Below are positions 1-9,611 of a DNA stretch of 64,000 bases, one piece after another. The position numbers were made by a program, and so were the translations under genes. Source of the stretch: CAIUGU01 sp963819685 (GTDB taxonomy: Bacteria; Pseudomonadota; Gammaproteobacteria; Steroidobacterales; Steroidobacteraceae); assembly GCA_963819685.1 (NCBI GenBank), contig CAWFXI010000009.1, positions 1-64,000 of the forward strand. The letters run 5' to 3'. Positions within the stretch are counted from its first letter, which is position 1; the number at the start of each line of letters is the position of its first letter. The notes beneath the pieces are model-generated. The model saw only the letters and a list, made by a program, of their open reading frames with translations, was not told where the DNA came from and made no database searches.

Positions 1-331
1 TCGGTCAGGGTGACGGTTCCCTTGACCAGATCATCCGGCCAAGCGCTGTCGTGCGTCAGCGTCACCACGGACGGGCCGTTTACGCCGGACGCGGCCGGGC
101 CGTGGAAGTGCGCGGCGGTGGCCGGCCCGGTCAGGCCGGTCCAGGAGACGGAGTAGGTGAACACTTTGGTGGCCGTGTCGAGGCTGGCCTTCGTCTCTCC
201 GGTTCCGGTGGCGGTGTTCGCCGGAATTTCCGAAGCCCCATTCAGGACCGCGCGGAAGCGGAGGTTCCCGCCTCAGCCGCACCTGCGGCGAGAGCAAGGA
301 TGGAGACGGCAAGCAGGGCCGTGCCGTACAT
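1..331 (-). pseudogene. CHRD-domain secreted protein, frameshifted and cut by the window edge
   Basis: On the minus strand an ATG at 331 opens a hydrophobic signal peptide (MYGTALLAVSILALAAG). The frame then stops after about 29 codons. The next frame continues with a clear CHRD-type pattern (NGASEIPANTATGTGETKAS, then GLTGPATAAHFHGPA) to the window start. The two frames meet near 285, consistent with a single-base loss. CHRD domains are beta-rich extracellular domains of unknown biochemical role. A TTG at 362 would give a longer, more basic N-terminus. The 3' end lies outside the window, so total length is unknown. Whether the frameshift is real or a sequence error cannot be told from here. 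Confidence 0.6.
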
Positions 332-560
332 GGCGTGTTTACGGTGGTCTTTGGTGTTCAATCTGAATTTGCCCAATATTTTGGCGCGATCGCGAGTGTG
401 ACCAGCGCTCTCAATATGAGGAGACAGATCGCTCCGGGATTTCCGTCGTGGGACTGCGGTTTTTTTCCAAATGAAGGAAACGGGCGAGCCGTCCGTCTAA
501 CCGCATGTGCACGGCCCGGTCCCGCGCTCAATGCAATCGGAAAAGCAGGATCAAGTTCAG

Positions 561-896
561 ATGACGGAGCGGAAGACCCATTTCCTCGTTTTCTCCAATC
601 CGGTTGTGGGTCGGGAGAAAGAGTTCCACGAATGGAACCCGCGCCACTTTTCGGAAGTGCTGCAGGTCGATTGCTTCGTCGCCGGCAGAAGAATGATCGC
701 TGAATCGTCGGAGGAAGAACCGGTGCCCGAACATCTGCATCTGGCCGCCTACGACATTCGTGGAGACATCAATGAGGCGCTTGTGAAGCTCGGCAAGGCG
801 GTTGCCGCAGGCCTGGTCTCCAATCCTGATCCGACCATTGTCGCCATGCCATTCAAGACGCTGGTTTACACCGTGGTAGAGGAGAAAGAGAAATAG
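561..896 (+). CDS. Small EthD-like dimeric alpha/beta-barrel protein
   Basis: A 111-residue cytoplasmic protein starting MTERKTHFLVFSNPV. The segment NPVVGREKEFHEWNPRHFSEVL matches the signature of small stand-alone alpha/beta-barrel proteins often found beside aromatic or steroid catabolic genes (NPxxGREdEFnxWYdxxHxxxVL). Members fold as ferredoxin-like dimers; a few are monooxygenases or lactone isomerases, most are uncharacterised. I chose the ATG at 561 because it precedes the conserved core directly; upstream in-frame ATGs at 507 and 531 only add a basic extension. It reads toward the damaged TBDR gene. The reaction cannot be named from sequence. Confidence 0.7.
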   Translation: MTERKTHFLVFSNPVVGREKEFHEWNPRHFSEVLQVDCFVAGRRMIAESSEEEPVPEHLHLAAYDIRGDINEALVKLGKAVAAGLVSNPDPTIVAMPFKTLVYTVVEEKEK

Positions 897-996
897 CTCT
901 CTCTGTCGCGCCTAAGTCCATTTGCTCTATTTGATCACAGTACTCGGTAAATCCAGATTCGCGTTTGCAGATTCGAATCGAATAAAAGGGGGAAAA

Positions 997-3423
997 ATGA
1001 AAATGTGGAAACTGCTGCTGGTGGTGGGCGTTGGCCCACTCTCGATATTTGCCGCGGGACTGAAACCTGCTGTTGCTCAGGAGCAGGCCGACGCCGGCTG
1101 CGGCTGAACAGCGAACTTCCAGTCTGGAAGAGGTGATCGTTACTGCCCGAAAGCGTGACGAAAGGTTGCAGGACGTTCCCGTCGCCATGACCGCGTTTAC
1201 TGCAACGGATTTGCAGCGATACGCCACCGGATCGGTCACTGACATTGCCAATGGAACTCTCGAGCTGGTCATCGGCGCCGCTGCCAGCCCCGCTGGGATG
1301 GTGATTAGCCTGCGTGGCATCGGGTCCGCCGTGACCACGCCCTCCGTCGATCAGCAGGTGTCGATCAACATCGATAACGTGCAGATGAGCCAGTCGAACA
1401 GTCTCTCGCGCTCGGCCTCTATGATCTGGCGCGTGTCGAAGTGCTCAAGGGGCCGCAGGCCTTGTTCTTCGGCAAGAACAGCCCCGGCGGCGTCCTGTCG
1501 CTGGTGTCGGCCGATCCCGGCGATCATGTGGAGTGGCGGCTCCGGACCGGCTACGAAACCGAAGCCGAACGAAAGTCCGTCGAGGGCATGTTTTCAACGC
1601 CGCTCACCGACACGCTGGGCCTGCGCCTGGTCGGGTCCTTCGCCGATCAGGATGGCTGGTTCCGCAATGTGGCGCACGAGATGCCGGGCGGGCTGGGTGC
1701 TACCGTGAAGACGGCGATCAAGCTGAAGGAATATTTCACGCGCGGCACGCTCGTGTTCAAGGCGCCGAATGGAAAATTGGACGCCGATCTCAAGGTCTCC
1801 TACGGCAACCAGGAAAGCCAAAGCGGAGTTCAGCAACAGGTCTATACGTGCCCGCTTGGCGTTCCTCAGCACGGACTGCCGGGCGCCGGAGAGGCCAATG
1901 CCGGTACGTTCGGCCGCAATATCGTGCAGCCCGACTTCTGGCCGCCGCGACGGCGACCTTGCCGTCGTTCTATCGCGATGGGCAGCCCTACAGCGAAGTC
2001 AGACAGTTCCTGACGGCCCTGACAATGAACGTAGGGCTAACGCCGCAACTGACGTTGACCTCGGTCAGCGGCTACAACGATGCGCATTCGCAATACACGA
2101 ATAATTACAGTGGCGGCCAGCAGGAAATCATTGTCGCGGGTGGACTGACCACGCTGGAGCAATTCACGCAGGAACTCCGGCTGACCTCGGCCTTCGACTC
2201 GCCGGTCAACTTCGTGGTGGGCGGCTTCTACCAGGATGCCAAGTTGGGCGAGGACAGCCCGAATACACTGGGCGCGTCTTTGATGGGATTCCTGACCGGG
2301 AATCCAAATGCAGGACCCGCGTTGTTTGGCTACGACTCCTTCCTGCAATACACGGACGCCTACTCTGCGTTCGGCCAGTTGATCTGGAAGCTCTCGCCGC
2401 AGTGGGAACTGACGGGGGGTGCGCGCTATTCGCACGAAACCAAGAGCGAGACCGGTGAGCGCCTGCCCAGCGTGCTTTCGGGGTTCACCCGGGCGCCCTT
2501 CGTGTTCGTGCCTTCGGAGGTGTCGTTCGACAATGTGTCGCCGGAAGTCACGCTGAGTTACCGCCCGATGGAGAGCCTGACATTGTACGGGGCGATCGGC
2601 AGGGCTTCGCCGCTGAAGGCTTTAACCTCAGTCCGCTTTCCTACTCCACGACGGCCCCCGATTCGAATGACTTCAAGCAGGCGACGGTAGAAGGCGGTGA
2701 GGTCGGAGCCAAAGGCACGTTGGCCGATCGCCAGGTACGATTTGGTCTCACGCTCTACAGCTATACCTACCAGGACCTGCAGCTTGCCACCTACGACACC
2801 AACAAGAACACCGTTACGATCTTGAATGCCGGCAAGGCGAGGGCCAGAGGGGCGGAGTTTTCCGCGCAGGTCGGGCCGACTCAACTTCCGGGTCTCAATC
2901 TGCGGACCGACGTTGCCTATAACGATGCGGAATACCTCAGCTATCCGAATGCCGGCTGCTTTACCGGCCAGACGCAGGCCGAGGGCTGTAACGTGGGAAT
3001 CGTGGCCGGCGTGGCCAATGCCCAGAGCCTGTCCGGCCATCGGATGGAACGTGCTCCGGAATGGACGGTCAACTTCGGCGGCAGTATGAGCATGCGCTCA
3101 GCAATGGAATGAGCCTAGGTTTTTCTGCGGACGAGTACTACACGAGCGGCTATATGGCCGAGGTCGAGCAGGATCCGGCATCGCTCCAGGACTCCACCTG
3201 GAAGCTCAATGCCAGTATCAAGCTGAGCGGTCGCGACGGCGGCTGGGAACTTGCGCTCATTGGCAAGAATCTGACCAACGAGCTGCGCGCCATCAGTTCG
3301 TATGGCACCCCATTCACCGGCTTTGGCACCGGCACTACCGGCCCGTCTCTCCGCGCGGACCTGATGGGAACGGTCAGCGATCCACGGACCGTACTGGTGC
3401 AGCTCACCTTCCACGGAGGATGA
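997..3423 (+). pseudogene. TonB-dependent receptor, broken by five small indels
   Basis: The gene opens with a signal peptide (MKMWKLLLVVGVGPLSIFAAG) and then a TonB-box/plug region (EEVIVTARKR, DVPVAMTAFTATDL). Reading continues only by changing frame five times, and comparison with the intact minus-strand copy at 7315-10029 locates each lesion: an extra base near 1087, an extra CT near 1402, and single-base losses near 1938, 2595 and 3085. Without them the barrel runs to a TGA at 3421-3423. Unlike the intact copy it has no STN domain. As written it cannot make a receptor. The indels could be genuine decay of a redundant copy or sequence errors. A perfect palindrome follows the stop. Confidence 0.85.
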
Positions 3424-3431
3424 CGCTCGAA
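1128..3431 (+). repeat. Left arm of a 2.3 kb inverted repeat (TBDR copy 1)
   Basis: From the VIVTARKR codons to eight bases past the stop codon, this DNA is nearly identical to the reverse complement of 7307-9611. Differences are scattered substitutions and four indels. Between the shared start and the stop codon the arms are 2296 and 2297 bp, exactly the difference the indels predict. Outside these limits (signal peptide and STN region, and beyond the stop) the two sequences diverge abruptly. Confidence 0.9.
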
Positions 3432-3452
3432 TAGCCGAAAGCGCGCAACAGG

Positions 3453-3480
3453 CGGTCATCCCGATGCATCGGGATGACCG
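3453..3480. terminator. Perfect 28-bp palindrome after the broken TBDR
   Basis: A perfect dyad (14-bp arms, no spacer, centred on ATGCAT) lies 30 bp after the TBDR stop and 75 bp before the flavoprotein start. There is no clear T-run on the plus strand, so a factor-independent terminator is only one option; a REP-like element or protein-binding dyad is also possible. Confidence 0.45.
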
Positions 3481-3555
3481 TCTCGCGTTTCCCACCATCG
3501 ATGTCGGCGCAGTCGATTGCCTCGCAGGCAGGCCGGTCACCCAAGGGGCCAGTTA

Positions 3556-5312
3556 ATGGACAGTTGGAAATCCAGACAAAACCATTCTGAGAATGCAGGG
3601 CCTGTGGCTCTGGATCGAACCTCCAGGGTATCGCGCCGCGCCTTTTTGAAGGCGGCCTCGATCGGGGCCGGAGGGGTCGCGCTTGGTGTGTCCAGAGTGG
3701 GCCACGCCGCAGAACAGAGTTGGGACAAGGTGACTGACGTCGTGGTCGTTGGTTCAGGCGGTGCAGCGCTCGCAGCTGCGGCCGGCGCCCTCAAGAACGG
3801 TGCGACCGTCATGATCTTCGAAAAGGGTCCCGTCGCCGGCGGCACGACAGCAAAATCAGGCGGAGTACTCTGGATACCGAACAACGCTTACATGCAGGCA
3901 AAGGGGATGACCGACGCCAAGGAAGATGCCATGAAATACATGGTCAGACTTGGGTTTCCGACCCTCTACCGAGAGAGAGACAAGACTCTTGGCGTTCCGC
4001 CTTCCACATACGACCTCTTATCTTCCTTCTATGACAATGGCGCACGGGTGATAAGTACCCTGAACGAGATCGGCGCGCTGAATTCCGAGATGAGCATGTC
4101 GTGGAATGGAAAGCCTGTTCCCGATTACTACGCACATCTTCCTGAGAACAAAGCGCCTCGCGGCAGAGCGATATCCCCTATTGGAGCAGATGGTCATGCG
4201 GTCGGCTTCGGGGCCGATCTGGTGGCTCAGCTATCGTCATTTGCCGAGACCAAAGGTTCTCCAGTGCTAGTGGAACATCAGGTGACGAAAATCATCGTGG
4301 ATGCCTCCGGGCGTGTCATCGGCGTCGAAGGGCAGTCGCCTGCGGGTCAATTCAAGGCGCGCGCGACCAGGGGCGTCATTTTTGGCTCAGGCGGCTTCAC
4401 CCAAAACAAGGAAATGCGAGACAACTATCTCCGTGAGCCGGTGCTGGGGGGCTGTGCCGTCCCCACCAACCAGGGTGACTTCGTAACCATGGGAATTCAA
4501 ATCGGCGCCAGGCTTGGGAATATGAACGAAGCGTGGCTTCAGCAGGAGATTCTCGAAGAGGTACTGCAGTTCTCGAGCGTTCCTTCTGGCGCCTGGACAT
4601 TGGGGGCGACAGCATGGTCGCCGTCAACAAATACGGCCGGCGAATCTACGATGAGAAGTTCGTTTACAACGAACGAACCCGAACCCACCTTACGTGGGAC
4701 CCGTCGCGAGCCGAATACACCAACCTCTATCAGTTTCTCCTGTTCGACGACCATGCGATCGAATACGGCGGATGGCTGATGCCTCCAGTCGGCGCGAACC
4801 TTCCCTCGTATGTGATAACAGCAGCGACGTGGGAGGAACTGGCGGTCGCGATCCAGAAACGCCTGGATTCACTCAGCGATCGGATCGGCGCCTTCAGGCT
4901 AGACGCCAGCTTCGTCTCCACGCTGAGGCAGACCGTAGCGACGTTCAACAAATATGCCGAAACGGGAGTGGACCTCGACTTTCGTCGCGGCGAGCCACCC
5001 GTCGACGAACATTTTCACCAACCCGGCAAGAACAACGACAAACCAAATCCATGGATGTACCCGATCGCCAGGCGCGGGCCCTACCATGCAATCATCCTGG
5101 CGGCGGGCACCCTGGACACCAAGGGCGGGCCGGTCACCAATGCAGACGCCCAGGTGGTCGATGTGCACGGACAGCCGATTGCCGGCCTTTACGCGGCCGG
5201 AAACTGCGCCGCCTCGCCGTCAGGGCAAGGGTATTGGGGCGCAGGGGGTACGCTCGGGCCGGCTCTGACCTTCGGGTTCATGGCCGGCGAACATGCGGCG
5301 CGGTCGGTTTAG
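3556..5312 (+). pseudogene. Tat-exported FAD-dependent oxidoreductase (ketosteroid dehydrogenase/fumarate reductase type), one frameshift
   Basis: The N-terminus carries a Tat signal (SRRAFLKAASIGAGG). It is followed by a Rossmann FAD motif (VVVVGSGGAALAAAAG) and the family signature GGTTAKSGGVLWIPNN. The C-terminal half has GTLDTKGGPVTNADA and a closing FAD motif (GLYAAGN ... YWGAGGTLGPALTFG), typical of the 3-ketosteroid-delta1-dehydrogenase/flavocytochrome c group. The halves lie in different frames and join near 4597, where the first frame loses homology and the second begins (GGDSMVAVNKYGRRIYDEK). The total of 1757 bp fits one lost base. A ribosome site (AAGGGG) precedes ATG 3556. The substrate is unknown; steroid or other cyclic ketone dehydrogenation is inferred. 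The cytochrome gene that follows could accept its electrons. Confidence 0.8.
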
Positions 5313-5382
5313 GATGCCGGAACATCCGTTCGGGGAACGGCCCCTCGTCACGCCTTCATCACCGTCGCCTCCAGGAAGGTTG

Positions 5383-5802
5383 ATGAGTGCGAACCTTTTC
5401 GCCGCTCTCGCCCTGGCGTCAGGCGCAACGATGCTTTCGCCTTCGCGCGTCAGCGCCGGAGAAACCTGTAGCGCAGTGTTTGTCGAGACGATTCAACCGA
5501 TCTTGAATCGGTATTGCGTTGTCTGTCACCAGGACGCGGCGCCAGCGCAGGGACTCAGCTTGCAGCGCACCTCGGCGCCGGCGAGTCTTCTGGGCGTAAA
5601 GAGCACGCAAGCGCCCAAGCTCGCATTGGTGCAGCCGGGGGATCCGGAGATGAGCTACCTGTTTCTGAAGCTCACCAACACCCATCTGGGAGTCGGGGGC
5701 AACGGGGCCCAGATGCCGCTGGCGGGGCTGATTCCGAACGATACGATCGCGTCGATCAGGGCGTGGATCACCGGCTGCGCGGCGACGGCGGCTGGCGGTT
5801 GA
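5383..5802 (+). CDS. Periplasmic c-type cytochrome-like protein
   Basis: A 139-residue protein with a signal peptide ending near VSAGETC and a single haem-binding CVVCH motif in the segment IQPILNRYCVVCHQD. This resembles the planctomycete-type cytochrome c domain, as do later segments such as GDPEMSYLFLKL and GAQMPLAG. ATG 5383 has a good ribosome site (AGGAAGG). It starts about 70 bp after the Tat-exported flavoprotein, which suggests it is that enzyme's electron acceptor; this is inference. The downstream hydrolase-like gene overlaps its stop codon. Confidence 0.8.
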   Translation: MSANLFAALALASGATMLSPSRVSAGETCSAVFVETIQPILNRYCVVCHQDAAPAQGLSLQRTSAPASLLGVKSTQAPKLALVQPGDPEMSYLFLKLTNTHLGVGGNGAQMPLAGLIPNDTIASIRAWITGCAATAAGG

Positions 5803-6446
5803 GCGCTCTCACCACATGGACGAGGGGCCGGCCTGCCCATCCGACGGCCCTCCTGCTCCATGATCGATATGGGGACTGCAATGAGCTCGACGCCGCAGGC
5901 GCTCGCCTGACCGATTGTGCGGAGGTCGTGGAGGTTCGGTCCCCCCGTACGCAAATGGCAGGCTGCGGTGTTCGTGGGTTCTTCTGGTTTCTGGGGCCGT
6001 TGGAGAGGCCGGAGCTCTCGACATTTGGCGATGGCCTCCACCATCTCGAGCGGCTCCTGCTCGACAAGGCTGACACCGGGCCGGTCGGGCTTTTCGGTAT
6101 CGGCGAGGGCGGAACCATGGCGCTCACGCTCGCCCTCATTTGGCCGGAGCTGGTGAGCGGCGTCGTTTCCATAGACGGCCCGCTACCCGAAACCATCGAC
6201 GCCCTGCCGCTCGAGAGTCGGGCTGCGCCGCGCGTGCACGCTCTGTTGGTTAGTCGGCGACGGCGTCTCGAACAGACCCGACGCGACCTGTCTTCACGCG
6301 GAGTCAGGGTCACACTCTGGCCCGATGCCGACATGCAGACGGCCTCGGCGGACTGGCTCGGTCGAGTGATGCGGCGATCGCCGGAGCCAGGCAATGCAAT
6401 CGTGACTGCGCATCGCAGGCCCGTAGTGACTGTCACGATCCCTTGA
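5799..6446 (+). CDS. Alpha/beta-hydrolase-like protein lacking the nucleophile serine
   Basis: A 215-residue protein of the carboxylesterase/phospholipase hydrolase fold (HPTALLLHDRYGD near the N-terminus, PELSTFGDGLHHLERLLLD before the elbow). The nucleophile elbow reads GIGEGG where the family has G-x-S-x-G, so the serine is replaced by glycine (GGC; AGC would be serine). I see no convincing Asp/His partners in the C-terminal part. No ATG or GTG fits the conserved N-terminus; the TTG at 5799, overlapping the cytochrome stop as TTGA, is the best start and implies translational coupling. It may be a pseudoenzyme, or the base may be an error. Confidence 0.65.
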   Translation: MSALTTWTRGRPAHPTALLLHDRYGDCNELDAAGARLTDCAEVVEVRSPRTQMAGCGVRGFFWFLGPLERPELSTFGDGLHHLERLLLDKADTGPVGLFGIGEGGTMALTLALIWPELVSGVVSIDGPLPETIDALPLESRAAPRVHALLVSRRRRLEQTRRDLSSRGVRVTLWPDADMQTASADWLGRVMRRSPEPGNAIVTAHRRPVVTVTIP

Positions 6447-6462
6447 AATTGAGGAGCCCGAC

Positions 6463-7293
6463 TTGAAGTCATACCAAGGCAAGACTGCCCTGATCAGCGG
6501 CGGCAGCAGCGGTATCGGCCTCTCACTGGCCAAAGCCCTGGCCGCCCGCGGCGCAGCCGTGGCCATCGGCGGAACCAGCGCCGATAAACTCGCTACGGCC
6601 AAGGCTGAGCTCGACGCGGCCGGCGCCAGGTCCATGACCATGCGCTTCGACGTGACCGAGGAGCATGCGTGGCGCGACGCCGCGGCGGCGGTCACCGACC
6701 AGCTCGGCCCGATCGCCTTCCTCGGCCTCAACGCGGGAGTAGGCGGGGGCGGCGGAACGGTCGAGAGCATGACGAGCACGATCTGGAACGCCTCGTGGAA
6801 CACCAATGTAATGGGTGCGGTGCATGGCCTGCAGGCCTGCCTGCCGGCGATGAAGGCGAGCGGAGCGGAGGGCCATATTCTGATCACGTCCTCCCTCGCG
6901 GGTGTACTGAACTTCCCCGGCGTTGGTCCCTACGGCGTGACCAAGGCCGCGGCGGTGGCCCTTGGGGAGACCCTGAGCGCCGAATTGGCGGACACGGCTA
7001 TCGGCGTCTCGGTGCTGCTCCCTGGCCCAGTCCGTACCAGCTTCGCCGCTACTTCCGAGCGGCACTCCGGTGCGACAGGAGACCCTCAGTTCTGGGGCAA
7101 GGTCACCGAGTACCTGGACAGGAACGGGCTGGAGCCGGACGCCTTAGCGGAGTTCACCCTCGACCGGATCGAGGTGGGGGCGCTCTATATCATCAGCCAT
7201 TCGGGCGTGCGCGATGTGGTCATGGCGCGCGGCGCGGCGCTGGCCGCGGCCTGCGAAATCGCCTTGGCCGACGCGATGCCCACATTGGGATAA
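6463..7293 (+). CDS. Short-chain dehydrogenase/reductase (SDR)
   Basis: A 276-residue classical SDR. The cofactor loop is SGGSSGIG, followed by the NAG motif, then the catalytic Ser in ITSSLAG and YGVTK (Tyr and Lys). A small residue pattern after beta-2 (GGTSADK) is compatible with NADP preference. The start is TTG at 6463, supported by GAGGAG six bases upstream and no better in-frame ATG. It follows the hydrolase-like gene by 16 bp, so 3556-7293 is probably one operon. Likely role: oxidation or reduction of a hydroxyl/keto group on the substrate handled by this cluster. The substrate is not identifiable. Confidence 0.85.
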   Translation: MKSYQGKTALISGGSSGIGLSLAKALAARGAAVAIGGTSADKLATAKAELDAAGARSMTMRFDVTEEHAWRDAAAAVTDQLGPIAFLGLNAGVGGGGGTVESMTSTIWNASWNTNVMGAVHGLQACLPAMKASGAEGHILITSSLAGVLNFPGVGPYGVTKAAAVALGETLSAELADTAIGVSVLLPGPVRTSFAATSERHSGATGDPQFWGKVTEYLDRNGLEPDALAEFTLDRIEVGALYIISHSGVRDVVMARGAALAAACEIALADAMPTLG

Positions 7294-7306
7294 CCGCCAA
7301 TCAGGA

Positions 7307-9611
7307 ATCGAACATCATCCTCCGCGGAGGGTGAGCTGAACCAATACGGTACGTGGATCGCTGACCGTTCCCATGAGGTCCGCGCGGAGAGACGGGCCGG
7401 TTGTGCCGGTGCCAAAGCCGGTGAACGGAGTGCCATACGAACTGATGGCGCGCAGCTCGTTGGTCAGATTCTTGCCAATGAGCGCAAGTTCCCAGCCGCC
7501 GTCACGACCGCTCAGCACGATACCGGCATTGAGCTTCCAGGTGGAGTCCTGGAGTGATCCCGGATCCTGCTCGACCTCAGCCATATAGCCGCTCGTATAG
7601 AACTCGTCCGCAGAAAATCTGAGGCTCATTCCATTGCTGAGCGCATGCTCATACGTGCCACCGAAGTTGACCGTCCATTCCGGAGCACGCTCCATCCGAT
7701 GGCCGGACAGGCTCTGGGCATTGGCCACCCCGGCCACGATTCCCACGTTACAGCCCTCGGCCTGCGTCTGGCCGGTGAAGCAGCCGGCATTCGGATAGCT
7801 GAGGTATTCCGCATCGTTATAGGCAACGTCGGTCCGCAGAATGAGACCCGGAAGTTGATTCGGCCCCGCCTGCGCGGAAAACTCCGCGCCCCTGACTCTT
7901 GCCTTGCCGGCATTCAAGATCGCAACGGTATTCTTGTTGGTGTCGTAGGTGGCAAGTTGCAGGTTCTGATATGTGTAGTTGTATAGCGTGAGTTCAAATC
8001 GCACCTGGCGATCGGCCAACGTGCCTTTGGCTCCGGCCTCACCGCCTTCGACCGTCGCCTGCTTGAAGTCGTTGCTGTTGGGAGCTGTCGTGGAGTAAGA
8101 AAGCGGACTGAGGTTAAAGCCTCCCGAGGTGAAGCCCTGCCGATACGCCCCGTACAATGTCAGGCTCTCCATCGGGCGGTAACTCAGCGTGACTTCCGGC
8201 GACACATTGTCGAACGACACCTCCGAGGGCACGAACACGAAGGGCGCTTTGGCGAACCCCGAAATCGCGCTGGGCAGGCGCTCACCGGTCTCGCTCTTGG
8301 TTTCGTGCGAATAGCGCGCACCCCCCGTCAGTTCCCACTGCGGCGAGAGCTTCCAGATCAACTGGCCGAACGCAGAGTAGGCGTCCGTGTATTGCAGGAA
8401 GGAGTCGTAGACGAACAACGCGGGTCCTGCATTTGGATTCCCGGTCAGGAATCCCATCAACGACGCGCCCAGTGTATTCGGGCTGTCCTCGCCCAACTTG
8501 GCATCCTGGTAGAAGCCGCCCACCACGAAGTTGACCGGCGAGTCGAAGGCCGAGGTCAGCCGGAGTTCCTGCGTGAATTGCTCCAGCGTGGTCAGTCCAC
8601 CCGCGACAATGATTTCCTGCTGACCGCCACTGTAATTATTCGTGTATTGCGAATGCGCATCGTTGTAGCCGCTGACCGAGGTCAACGTCAGTTGCGGCGT
8701 TAGCCCTACGTTCATTGTCAGGGCCGTCAGGAACTGTCTGACTTCGCTGTAGGGCTGCCCATCGCGATAGAACGACGGCAAGGTCGCCGTCGCCGCGGCC
8801 GAGAAGTCGGGCTGCACGATATTGCGGCCGAACGTACAGGCATTGGCCTCTCCGGCGCCCGGGAGTCCGTTCTGTGGAACGCCAAGCGGGCACGTATAGA
8901 CCTGTTGCTGAATTCCGCTTTGGCTTTCCTGGTTGCCGTAGGAGACCTTGAGATTGGCGTCGAATTTTCCATTCGGCGCCTTGAACACGAGCGTGCCGCG
9001 CGTGAAATATTCCTTCAGCTTGATCGCCGTCTTCACGGTAGCGCCCAGCCCGCCCGGCATCTCGTGCGCCACATTGCGGAACCAGCCATCCTGATCAGCG
9101 AACGACCCGACCAGGCGCAGGCCCAGCGTGTCGGTGAGCGGCGTTGAAAACATGCCCTCGACGGACTTTCGCTCGGCTTCGGTTTCGTAGCCGGTCCGGA
9201 GCCGCCACTCCACATGATCGCCGGGATCGGCCGACACCAGCGACAGGACGCCGCCGGGGCTGTTCTTGCCGAAGAACAACGCCTGCGGCCCCTTGAGCAC
9301 TTCGACACGCGCCAGATCATAGAGGCCGAGCGCGAGACTGTTCGACTGGCTCATCTGCACGTTATCGATGTTGATCGACACCTGCTGATCGACGGAGGGC
9401 GTGGTCACGGCGGACCCGATGCCACGCAGGCTGATCACCAACCCCGCAGGGCTGGCGGCGGCGCCGATGACCAGCTTCGGAGTTTGATTGGCAATGTCAG
9501 TGACCGATCCGGTGGCGTATCGCCGCAAATCCGTCGCGGTAAACGCGGTCATGGCGACGGGAACGTCCTGCATCCTTTCGTAACGCTTCCGGGCAGTAAC
9601 GATCACCTCTT
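7307..9611 (-). repeat. Right arm of the 2.3 kb inverted repeat (TBDR copy 2)
   Basis: Reverse-complement counterpart of 1128-3431. This arm is in the intact receptor. The two arms point toward each other and enclose about 3.9 kb (flavoprotein, cytochrome, hydrolase-like, SDR). Such a configuration permits inversion or gene conversion by homologous recombination. Confidence 0.9.

Noticed and set aside
3453..3480. Insertion-sequence terminal repeat
   Set aside because: The palindrome is isolated, with no partner copy, transposase or target duplication; a terminator or REP-like dyad is simpler.
5514..5798. Longer start of the hydrolase-like gene
   Set aside because: This stretch is the cytochrome c gene read in another frame; hydrolase-like sequence begins after the cytochrome stop.
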